Of a DNA stretch of 5,447 bases, positions 1 to 5,447 are shown in pieces. The notes beneath the pieces were generated by a model that worked only from the letters and a program-made list of their open reading frames with translations, ran no database searches and had not been told where the DNA came from. The DNA is from Nitrospirota bacterium (GTDB lineage Bacteria > Nitrospinota_A > UBA7883), in assembly GCA_011052055.1 (NCBI GenBank), contig DRJW01000083.1:1-5447 (forward strand), read 5' to 3'. Each line of letters begins with the position of its first letter. Position 1 is the first letter of the stretch. The position numbers and the translations under genes are program-made.

Positions 1-13
1 CTCTGAGGACGAT

Positions 14-47
14 TTTGACTAGTCAACGAATTTGACTCGGCAACGAA
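14..47. repeat. 17-bp imperfect tandem repeat with a 12-bp palindrome
   Basis: Two adjacent 17-base units, TTTGACTAGTCAACGAA (14-30) and TTTGACTCGGCAACGAA (31-47), match at 15 of 17 positions. The first unit contains the perfect palindrome TTGACTAGTCAA (15-26); the second keeps only the outer parts of it. Such an arrangement could be a pair of binding sites for a dimeric regulator, or a chance tandem duplication. It lies about 190 bases upstream of the TATAAT box of the malic enzyme gene, which is far for a simple repressor site, and could equally belong to a gene left of the window. The repeat is seen directly; any function is inference. Confidence 0.6.
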
Positions 48-139
48 GCATGGCGCCTTTTACAGCCGATTGTAGCAGAAATGGATTTTTAGAGGTTCCC
101 TTATATCAGTGGCCGCCTGATTTATCGCAACTGTACCAT

Positions 140-163
140 TGGAGCTTACGGTGGAGCTTACGG
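140..163. repeat. Perfect 12-bp tandem duplication
   Basis: The 12-mer TGGAGCTTACGG occurs twice in immediate succession (140-151 and 152-163) with no mismatch. It sits in the gene-free leader before the malic enzyme. The most economical reading is a recent slippage duplication. A function as a regulator site is possible but unsupported. Confidence 0.65.
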
Positions 164-233
164 AATTTTACCGCGACCGTCTTTTCCTGGAATCATGCGG
201 GTAGATTCATCTGGTTTCGGCAATAAGAAAGTG

Positions 234-239
234 TATAAT
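234..239 (+). promoter_or_regulatory. Putative sigma-70 type -10 box for the malic enzyme gene
   Basis: TATAAT at 234-239 is an exact match to the bacterial -10 consensus and lies 38 bases before the GTG at 278, giving a leader of roughly 30 bases. No good -35 hexamer lies at the right distance: TGGTTT at 212-217 (16-base spacing) is only a weak match. A promoter here is therefore plausible from position and the -10 match alone, perhaps activator dependent. Confidence 0.4.
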
Positions 240-277
240 GTTTTTATAAGTCTGATAGTGAACCGAGAAACTGCCTG

Positions 278-2008
278 GTGGGTTTGGACCAAGTGAGTGA
301 GCATAAGATCAAATACGATTCGTATGACAAGCCATATATGGAAATAGGCTTACGCGGCTCGGACTTGTTGCATAATCCTTTTTTTTATAAAGGCACCGCT
401 TATTCGGAAAGAGAGCGCGACGAGTTCGGACTTGCCGGGCTGTTGCCACATCATATATCCACGCTCGAAGACCAGCTCACGCGAACATACGAAAACTATC
501 AGAATAAAACCGATAACATAGAGCGCTATATCTACCTTCGGGCTTTGCAAGACAGGAATGAAATCCTCTTTTACGCTTTGGTTAGCCGCCATGTGGAGGA
601 GATGACGCCTATCATATACACCCCCACAGTCGGCGAAGCCGTACAGAAGGGAAGTCATATTTTCCGGCACTCAAGGGGGCTGTATGTATCGCCGGGTAAT
701 GTGGAGATACTGGGGAGAATGGCCGAAAATCTTCCGTCACAAAATATCGATGTAATTGTCGTCACCGACAACCAGGGAATACTTGGAATCGGCGACCAGG
801 GAATTGGAGGAATGGGAATCCCCATAGGGAAACTGAGCCTCTACACACTTGGCGCCGGAATAAATCCTTCAGCGTGCCTGCCGATCTGCCTTGACGTGGG
901 CACCGATAATGAGGCGCTGTTGGACGATCCGCTTTATCTTGGGCACAAACACAGGCGCATCACCGGGGAGTCGTATGAGCGGTTTATCGACCGTTTCGTA
1001 GAAAAGGTTAAAAGCCTTTTCCCTAACGCTCTTTTGCAGTGGGAGGATTTCTCAAAGCAAAACGCCTTTTCAAATCTCGACAAATTCAGGTCGGAAGTCC
1101 TCTCGTTCAACGACGATATACAGGGAACGGGAGCGGTGGTACTGGCCGGGATTCTAGGCGCCATGAAAATAAAAAACGAGTCTTTTGAAAACCAGCGATT
1201 TCTAATATTTGGCGCGGGCGCGGGTGGAATGGGAGTCGGAAGGCAGATAAAAAGCGCTCTGATCGAATCGGGTCTCGACGAGGAAAAGGCGAGGAGCCAG
1301 ATATACACTGTCGATAGCCGTGGTCTTGTAACTTCAGAGCGGCCAGGGCTTGACGCTTATAAAAAAGAGCTCTCCACAAGCGAAGACTCGCTTAAAGAAT
1401 GGAAAATAAAAGACCGGGGGCGGATAACGCTGGAAGAAGTTGTGACGAACGCGCAAATCACAGTATTGCTAGGAACATCGGGACAGACGGGGGCGTTTAC
1501 GCAATCGGTGGTGGAGGCGATGGGGCGCAACACGGATATTCCGCTTATTTTTCCATTGAGCAACCCCACTTCAAAGGCTGAGGCGATCCCGGAGGATATC
1601 TATAAATGGGCCGAAGGTATGGCCATTGTCGTCACGGGCAGTCCTTTTGGCGATGTGGTTTACAACAACCAGACTTTCTGTATCGGCCAGGGAAATAATG
1701 TGTTCATATTCCCAGGGCTTGGTTTGGGAACGCTGGCGGCGCAGGCGTCTTTAATCACGGACGAGATGTTTACGGCGGCGGCGTGGAGCCTGGCCGAAAT
1801 GATACCGAAAAACGCAAAAGAGACACACGGCGTCTATCCACGGATATCTCAGCTAAGTGAAGTCAGCGAGAAGGTTGCCCTGGCGGTGTTTGAAAAGGCG
1901 CGTGAGCAGGGCCTGTCCAGAGTCCCGGCGGACGCCGACCCCGCCGAAGCCATACGCAAACGGATGTGGAAACCAGAATATCTGCCTTTTCGAAAGTCGA
2001 AATCATAA
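278..2008 (+). CDS. Malic enzyme, large (MaeA/eukaryotic-like) type
   Basis: Oxidative decarboxylation of L-malate to pyruvate and CO2 with reduction of NAD(P)+, in the cytoplasm. The 576 residues match the long malic enzyme class (E. coli MaeA, animal and plant enzymes, about 560-590 residues), not the shorter MaeB class. Visible landmarks are the catalytic Tyr in YTPTVGE (Y114), the general-base Lys in GKLSLY (K185), metal ligands in WEDF (E256, D257) and FNDDIQGTG (D279/D280), the Rossmann loop GAGAGGMG (312-319), LSNPT (N429) and GQGNN (470-474). All key residues are present and the gene looks intact. After the second Rossmann strand the sequence is DSRG (346-349), with lysines at 362-363, which resembles NADP-using relatives; cofactor use is left open. 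The GTG at 278 has a poor Shine-Dalgarno. The in-frame GTG at 293 has GGTGGG (277-282) ten bases upstream and may be the true start, shortening the protein by five residues. trpC follows 41 bases downstream. Confidence 0.95.
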   Translation: MGLDQVSEHKIKYDSYDKPYMEIGLRGSDLLHNPFFYKGTAYSERERDEFGLAGLLPHHISTLEDQLTRTYENYQNKTDNIERYIYLRALQDRNEILFYALVSRHVEEMTPIIYTPTVGEAVQKGSHIFRHSRGLYVSPGNVEILGRMAENLPSQNIDVIVVTDNQGILGIGDQGIGGMGIPIGKLSLYTLGAGINPSACLPICLDVGTDNEALLDDPLYLGHKHRRITGESYERFIDRFVEKVKSLFPNALLQWEDFSKQNAFSNLDKFRSEVLSFNDDIQGTGAVVLAGILGAMKIKNESFENQRFLIFGAGAGGMGVGRQIKSALIESGLDEEKARSQIYTVDSRGLVTSERPGLDAYKKELSTSEDSLKEWKIKDRGRITLEEVVTNAQITVLLGTSGQTGAFTQSVVEAMGRNTDIPLIFPLSNPTSKAEAIPEDIYKWAEGMAIVVTGSPFGDVVYNNQTFCIGQGNNVFIFPGLGLGTLAAQASLITDEMFTAAAWSLAEMIPKNAKETHGVYPRISQLSEVSEKVALAVFEKAREQGLSRVPADADPAEAIRKRMWKPEYLPFRKSKS

Positions 2009-2049
2009 AGCGTCCGGCTCCGGTTATTCGCCAGTCAACGCCATAAACA

Positions 2050-2850
2050 ATGACGATAAATCCCACGTTCCTGAAAATCCTGGAGTACAAAAGGTTAGAG
2101 GTAGAGCGGCTTAAAAGCGTTTTTCCACTTGAAACATTGCGGAAGGCCGCAGTGAAACAGGGGGCGAAAAGGTCGTTGCGCGCGGCGCTTACCGATAGCG
2201 GAGAGGATATAAGAATAATCGCCGAGATAAAACGCTCATCGCCTTCCGCCTGTTTCAAGCCGGTGGAGTTCGACCCTGAAGGTATCGCAAAGTCGTATGA
2301 ATCGGCAGGAGCCGTAGCTTTATCAGTGTTGACGGAGGCCCGGTTTTTTTCAGGAAATTCGGCCTATGTTCCGTTGATAAGATATGCGACCAGCCTGCCT
2401 GTTCTTCGCAAAGATTTTATTGTCGATATCTGGCAGGTTGTGGAGTCGGCCGCGCTGGGCGCCGACGCTATCTTGCTCATGGCTGTTAATTTCAGGGACA
2501 CCGAAGCCATAGAGCCGCTTTATAAAGAAGCGATTGAACTGGGGCTTGCGCCTCTTGTGGAGATTCACTCTGAAAAAGAGTGGAGGATGGTGGAGCCGTT
2601 AAAGCCCGCGATTGTCGGGATCAACAACAGGGACTTTTTATCCCTCGATCTTAAGGTTGATATCGGGACTACCGTGGCGCTCGCGCCACTTCTTCCTTCT
2701 GGCGTTGCCGTTGTCAGCGAAAGCGGAATATCGACACGCGAAGATATAGAACGTCTTAAAAATTGCGGAGTGCACGGATTTCTGGTCGGATCAAGTTTGA
2801 TGAAAGCGGACGATCCGGGGAAAGCGCTAAAAAAGCTTATCGCTGGATAG
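2050..2850 (+). CDS. trpC: Indole-3-glycerol phosphate synthase
   Basis: Catalyses ring closure of 1-(2-carboxyphenylamino)-1-deoxyribulose 5-phosphate to indole-3-glycerol phosphate, the fourth step of tryptophan synthesis from chorismate, in the cytoplasm. The 266 residues form a single (beta/alpha)8 barrel of usual length, with no TrpF fusion. Motifs in order: AEIKRSSPS (58-66, with E59, K61, S64), LSVLTE (91-96), PVLRKDFIVD (117-126, K121), GADAILLMA (137-145), LVEIH (169-173, E171), GINNRD (190-195, N192, R194), VVSESGI (221-227, S225, G226) and GFLVGSSLM (243-251). Positions equivalent to the Sulfolobus catalytic and phosphate-binding residues are all retained. After SPS the usual Lys-Gly is replaced by Ala-Cys (67-68). 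The ATG at 2050 has no clear Shine-Dalgarno, but the N-terminus (FLKILEYKRLEVERLK) fits the family. No other trp gene is in the window, so it is detached from a compact trp operon here and may be read from the malic enzyme promoter. Confidence 0.97.
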   Translation: MTINPTFLKILEYKRLEVERLKSVFPLETLRKAAVKQGAKRSLRAALTDSGEDIRIIAEIKRSSPSACFKPVEFDPEGIAKSYESAGAVALSVLTEARFFSGNSAYVPLIRYATSLPVLRKDFIVDIWQVVESAALGADAILLMAVNFRDTEAIEPLYKEAIELGLAPLVEIHSEKEWRMVEPLKPAIVGINNRDFLSLDLKVDIGTTVALAPLLPSGVAVVSESGISTREDIERLKNCGVHGFLVGSSLMKADDPGKALKKLIAG

Positions 2851-2942
2851 CCAAAAAAACCGAACCCGTCACAGCCCGGCTCACCCTGATAAGCCCCGGC
2901 TCACCCCGCCCGGCGCATTTCCCCCTTATCAGACGCGCCCGG
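2851..2942. other. Convergent intergenic junction with direct and inverted repeats
   Basis: This 92-base gap separates the stop codons of trpC (+) and the CBS protein (-). It contains the 12-mer CCCGGCTCACCC twice with a period of 20 (2875-2886 and 2895-2906), and a perfect 8-bp inverted repeat CTGATAAG/CTTATCAG (2886-2893 and 2925-2932) with a 31-base loop. Read on the - strand, a run of seven T (complement of 2853-2859) follows GC-rich sequence that can form a weak stem, so a modest terminator for the - strand genes is possible. No T-run follows the inverted repeat on the + strand, so no classical terminator for trpC is seen. Confidence 0.45.
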
Positions 2943-3326
2943 TTATCCACCCAGGGAAGTGGAGGATATAACTCCTATCTGCTTCCCATCCTCTTCAACT
3001 ATAAGATGCTTGACATCCCCATCGGTCATTGCTTTGCGGGCTTCGAATATGGAGCAGTCCCCGGCGATTTTAATGAGGTTAGAGCTCATTATCCCGCCAG
3101 CTTTCGTCTGGGCGGGATCTTTGGCCTGGGCGACGACTTTGGAGACTATATCACTTTCAGTGATAATGCCGACGACATCCCCGTCCGGGCTTACGATTAC
3201 AACACTTCCTGTGCTATTGCCGGTAAGCGCTTTAGCGATCTCGACAATCGACGCAGAGTCAGGAGCGGTGAGAATATCCTTGGCCATGAGGTCTTTGACG
3301 GCAAGCAGTGTATTGAAATCAGACAT
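2943..3326 (-). CDS. Small protein of two CBS domains
   Basis: The 127 residues are essentially a tandem CBS pair (Bateman module) with no attached enzyme or membrane part. The first repeat spans about 10-65, opening with VKDLMAKDILT and closing with the classic GDVVGIITESDIV (49-61). The second spans about 76-125, with GGIMSSNLIKI (77-87), VKHLIVEEDGKQIGVIS (105-121) and then SSTSLGG. CBS pairs usually bind adenine nucleotides (AMP, ADP, ATP, SAM) and regulate a partner; the ligand and partner here are unknown. The second repeat ends abruptly: the xxDL helix that normally follows GVIS is replaced by a short Ser/Gly tail. The ATG at 3324-3326 is preceded on its strand by GGGG five bases away (3332-3335), an acceptable ribosome binding site. 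It lies 97 bases downstream of the GH57 gene on the same strand, so a shared transcript and a role in glucan metabolism are possible but inferred. Confidence 0.88.
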   Translation of the reverse strand: MSDFNTLLAVKDLMAKDILTAPDSASIVEIAKALTGNSTGSVVIVSPDGDVVGIITESDIVSKVVAQAKDPAQTKAGGIMSSNLIKIAGDCSIFEARKAMTDGDVKHLIVEEDGKQIGVISSTSLGG

Positions 3327-3423
3327 AAATACCCCGTGTAATGTTTAAGTTAACCACAACCACCCGTACCGCGTGTAGCGTACCACAGGCCATCCGCAGT
3401 AACAATCAAATTGGATATGACTG
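3327..3423 (-). other. Spacer between the GH57 and CBS genes
   Basis: This 97-base gap carries a small imperfect hairpin (GTACCGC, five-base loop, GCGTAC at about 3366-3383, one bulged C) with no T-run after it on the - strand. This argues against a classical intrinsic terminator between the two genes. No good promoter for the CBS gene is visible. The right part of the gene's ribosome binding site (GGGG on the - strand) lies at 3332-3335. Confidence 0.35.
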
Positions 3424-5001
3424 TCACGCGTAATCGAGATAATCGATTTCTTTAAAAATATTGTTCTTCCCCTCTAAAACTTTTAAAAACTTTTCGTCAA
3501 TATTCCCCTCCCCGATCTGCTCATAAAGCCTTGTAAAGCAGACAAGGTGATCTTTTATCCGTTTTTCGGCGTATTGGGTTGTGGTGCCTGATTTCATGAT
3601 AAAAGCCCAGTCACTGCTTTGCGCGAGCATCAGCTCCCTCGCAGTCTGGTTTAAGGCGCGCTTTAACATCCCTTGCGCGCCAGGATGCAAGACGGCAAGC
3701 TGTACCATCCGCTCCCCGGCTTTATGAAGATGACGATAAATCCAGTCGTTGCTCTGATCGAGCCACATTTCATTATGACCGTAAAGCCCCCATGAAGACT
3801 GGGCAGGCTGTACGGTCTGGATTTGCTTGTGCCTGTCGAGATACTCGCTGGCGCATATAAGCTCTATATCATCCTGGGAGTCCAGCCCGCGAAAAAGAGA
3901 GTCGAGAAATTCCGGGCCCTCGAACCACCAGTGGCCGAAAAGCTCGGCGTCGTATGGCGCCACTATCACCGGAGGCCTGTCGAGAAACGGGCCCGCTTGC
4001 TCCGCCTGCCGTTTTCTCCGGGCGATAAAATCCGCCGCGTGCCATGCTGTCTTTTTTCGGGCGGCCGCCGGATCATACACATCCTTGCCGCCGGAGCCGC
4101 CGGTGATACGATAATATTTTATCCCTGTCATTTTTCGACTGCCCGTCGGTTGCATGAATGCCCGGAGATAATCGAAATCGAGATCGTATCCTATATCACG
4201 ATAGAAATCGCGGTAACATGGATCGCCAGGATAACCCGCTTTAGAACTCCACACTTCCGCGCTCGACGCCATATCCCTTGCGAAAACCGATATCCCGTTT
4301 TTTGTTTTGACCGGCGCGAAAACGCCGTAGCGCGGCCTCGGATCTCCGTGTAACAGGCCGTGGGCGTCTGTGAAAAAATATTTCAACCCTTCCTTTTGAA
4401 GGTGCTTTTCCAGTTGCGGCGCCCATCCGCATTCGGGCATCCATATCCCCTCCGGCCTGGAGCCGAAAACCTTGTCGTAATGCGCGCGCGCTGTTTTGAT
4501 CTGGGCGTGAATCACATTTTCGTTTACAGAAAGCAGAGGCAGATAGGCGTGAGTCGCCGAGCAGGTGATAATTTCCAGATAGCCTTCCTGTTTTAACGCC
4601 TTGAACGCCGGAATGATCCTCCTGCCGTGCCTGTCGGTAAAAAGCCTGTGGGCGAGGCGGAGCCGGTCATGATACATCCGGGCCAGATCGTGGAACCGGG
4701 GCATAAACCTTGTCCGCTCCAGCTCCATTTCCGAAAGCTCTATCAGCTTTTCCAGACTTCCCGCATACCTGTCCATCAGAAAGCCGTCTTCGAGCATTTC
4801 TATAAGCGTAGGCGATAGAGACATCGTAAGCTTGAACTTCACATTTTCGTCTATCAGCGCCTCAAACTTATCAATCAGCGGAAGGTACGTCTCGGTGATC
4901 GCTTCGAAAAGCCAATCCTCTTCAAGAGACACGTCATGCTCTGGATGGCGCACAAAAGGAAGGTGGGCATGGAGTACCAGGAGTAAATAACCTTTAGGCA
5001 T
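3424..5001 (-). CDS. GH57 family 1,4-alpha-glucan branching enzyme (DUF1957)
   Basis: Predicted to cut alpha-1,4-glucan chains and rejoin them through alpha-1,6 bonds, building branched glycogen-like storage polymer in the cytoplasm; no signal peptide is visible. Domain order fits GH57: HAHLPFVRHPE (11-21, first conserved region), ITCSATHAYLPLL (145-157, H151), GIWMPECGW (185-193, catalytic nucleophile E190), APYDAELFGHWWFEG (348-362, acid/base D351) and, in the C-terminal helical DUF1957 part, SSWGLYGHNEMW (402-413) and AQSSDWAFIMKSGTT (460-474). The 525 residues match the short bacterial form (about 520-530) without the extra C-terminal helix-hairpin-helix seen in the Thermococcus enzyme. 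Both catalytic acids are present and the frame is intact. Some close relatives are mainly amylases, so branching activity is likely but not certain. The ATG at 4999-5001 has only a weak TGAG upstream; it is chosen because MPKGYLLLVLHAHLPF matches the family N-terminus. The DUF4912 gene ends 102 bases upstream on the same strand. Confidence 0.94.
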   Translation of the reverse strand: MPKGYLLLVLHAHLPFVRHPEHDVSLEEDWLFEAITETYLPLIDKFEALIDENVKFKLTMSLSPTLIEMLEDGFLMDRYAGSLEKLIELSEMELERTRFMPRFHDLARMYHDRLRLAHRLFTDRHGRRIIPAFKALKQEGYLEIITCSATHAYLPLLSVNENVIHAQIKTARAHYDKVFGSRPEGIWMPECGWAPQLEKHLQKEGLKYFFTDAHGLLHGDPRPRYGVFAPVKTKNGISVFARDMASSAEVWSSKAGYPGDPCYRDFYRDIGYDLDFDYLRAFMQPTGSRKMTGIKYYRITGGSGGKDVYDPAAARKKTAWHAADFIARRKRQAEQAGPFLDRPPVIVAPYDAELFGHWWFEGPEFLDSLFRGLDSQDDIELICASEYLDRHKQIQTVQPAQSSWGLYGHNEMWLDQSNDWIYRHLHKAGERMVQLAVLHPGAQGMLKRALNQTARELMLAQSSDWAFIMKSGTTTQYAEKRIKDHLVCFTRLYEQIGEGNIDEKFLKVLEGKNNIFKEIDYLDYA

Positions 5002-5103
5002 AACTCAGGCGCAAGAGGATGAATCGTGAAATGTCATAAAGCGGCGCCGGCTGAAAAAAAGACGCGGCAGAGGTTTGTAGTTTGCGGTTTAATAAAAAAG
5101 CGC
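5002..5103 (-). other. Spacer between the DUF4912 and GH57 genes
   Basis: Read on the - strand, this 102-base gap contains two T-runs (complements of 5054-5060 and 5094-5099) and a short GC palindrome CGGCGCCG (5042-5049). Neither T-run is preceded by a convincing stem, so no intrinsic terminator is called, and read-through from the DUF4912 gene into the GH57 gene remains possible. No clear -35/-10 pair for the GH57 gene was seen. Confidence 0.35.
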
Positions 5104-5447
5104 CTATCTTACAATTCGGGAGGAGCGCGAAACCGAAAGCGAAATCTGTTTGCTATCCGCTCCGTCGGCCGATGTTCCTGAAATCAGAATATCCTGAGCG
5201 CCGTCGGGTAAATGAAATTTAGCGGAGAACGCTCCGTCGGGTCTAAGATTAACTTCCTGTCCCTGCACAACCAGCCTGGAGCCGGGCGCTATTCCCCCGT
5301 AAACCGTCAACTCGCAGTTTACCCACAGAGAAAAATCGTGTTTTTCGCGTATGGCTGGCGCCTGCCCGGAAGCGCCTGAAAATGCGCTAAAACTGGAAAC
5401 TCCCGCCGAAGCCGTCTCTTCGATAAAAGCAGAGCCGGGACGCCCCC
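5104..5447 (-). CDS. DUF4912-type protein, C-terminal part (cut by window edge)
   Basis: The frame is open without a stop from the TAG at 5104-5106 to the right edge, so 113 residues of a longer protein are visible; the N-terminus lies outside the window. The TTG near 5308 that would give a 68-residue ORF is an internal Leu codon, not a start, because conserved sequence continues upstream of it. The visible part begins with a Ser/Ala/Gly-rich linker (about 12-31), then a compact beta-rich module: DFSLWVNCELTVYGG (37-51), APGSRLVVQGQEVNLRPDG (53-71), FSAKFHLPDG (73-82) and a closing strand rich in Ser. This matches, from memory, the C-terminal end of DUF4912 proteins, which have no established function and often sit beside GH57/DUF1957 enzymes. 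The position here, 102 bases upstream of the branching enzyme, fits that habit and suggests, without proving, a role linked to glucan metabolism or the cell envelope. Confidence 0.75.
   Translation of the reverse strand, partial: GRPGSAFIEETASAGVSSFSAFSGASGQAPAIREKHDFSLWVNCELTVYGGIAPGSRLVVQGQEVNLRPDGAFSAKFHLPDGAQDILISGTSADGADSKQISLSVSRSSRIVR

Larger units (their letters stand above)
1..277. other. Gene-free leader region upstream of the malic enzyme
   Basis: No convincing gene was found here. The longest forward open frame (TTG at 32 to 226) encodes a peptide rich in Trp, Arg and Ser with no recognisable domain, and it starts inside the 17-bp repeat without a clear ribosome binding site. The stretch holds the two short tandem repeats listed separately and, near its right end, a TATAAT box. 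The first 22 bases could be the tail of a gene to the left (a frame reading SEDDFD then TAG at 20-22), but too little is visible to tell. Confidence 0.5.

Noticed and set aside
1..22. Possible tail of an upstream gene reading SEDDFD and stopping at TAG
   Set aside because: Six codons are too few to judge. Another frame stops at TGA 4-6 and a third at TGA 33-35, so any upstream gene end remains guesswork.
32..226. Forward 64-codon open frame in the leader region
   Set aside because: It starts at a TTG inside the 17-bp tandem repeat, has no ribosome binding site, spans the 12-bp duplication and shows no recognisable domain. It looks like chance.
2033..2040. AGTCAACG just before trpC, matching part of the 17-bp repeat at 21-28
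   Set aside because: A single 8-base match within 5.4 kb is expected by chance fairly often, and the palindrome itself is not present here.
2763..3348. Forward open frames opposite the CBS gene
   Set aside because: They lie antisense to a protein with clear CBS motifs and have no domain of their own. One also overlaps the end of trpC in another frame.
3823..4818. Several forward open frames opposite the GH57 gene
   Set aside because: They are antisense shadows of a long intact enzyme with all catalytic motifs, and their translations are rich in Arg and Pro without recognisable domains.
5042..5049. CGGCGCCG palindrome near a T-run as a terminator after the DUF4912 gene
   Set aside because: Read on the - strand the T-run comes before the palindrome, not after it, and the palindrome has no loop, so it does not fit an intrinsic terminator.
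5104..5310. A complete 68-residue small protein starting at TTG 5308-5310
   Set aside because: The same frame stays open to the window edge, and conserved DUF4912-like sequence (LWVNCE) lies directly upstream, so this is the end of a longer protein.

Overview
The window reads as an ordinary bacterial chromosomal segment of intermediate GC with five protein-coding genes in two converging groups. On the + strand are a large-type malic enzyme (278-2008) and indole-3-glycerol phosphate synthase, trpC (2050-2850). On the - strand, read from the right edge leftwards, are the C-terminal end of a DUF4912-type protein (5104-5447, cut by the window), a GH57/DUF1957 1,4-alpha-glucan branching enzyme (3424-5001) and a small two-CBS-domain protein (2943-3326). 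The two groups meet tail to tail across 92 bases (2851-2942). No rRNA, tRNA, CRISPR array, insertion sequence or phage gene was seen.

The gene content suggests a Gram-negative, probably uncultivated bacterium. A GH57 branching enzyme next to a DUF4912 protein recalls Nitrospinota, Nitrospirota and Desulfobacterota-type genomes. This placement comes from recall of family distribution, not a search, and is weak.

Region by region: 1-277 has no convincing gene. It carries a 17-bp imperfect tandem repeat whose first copy contains a perfect 12-bp palindrome (14-47), a perfect 12-bp tandem duplication (140-163) and a consensus-like TATAAT box (234-239), so it looks like a regulatory leader for the malic enzyme. 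The malic enzyme and trpC are 41 bases apart and may be co-transcribed, although they serve unrelated pathways (malate to pyruvate, and tryptophan synthesis). The junction 2851-2942 holds a direct repeat and an inverted repeat but no clear classical terminator. The - strand group looks like a glycogen/alpha-glucan module: the GH57 enzyme makes alpha-1,6 branches, the CBS protein could sense adenine nucleotides, and the DUF4912 protein has no known function.

Nothing here amounts to a clearly new system. The points most worth a second look are the cofactor-site residues of the malic enzyme, which look more like the NADP type; the DUF4912-GH57-CBS arrangement; the short repeats ahead of the malic enzyme gene; and the atypical C-terminal end of the CBS protein.
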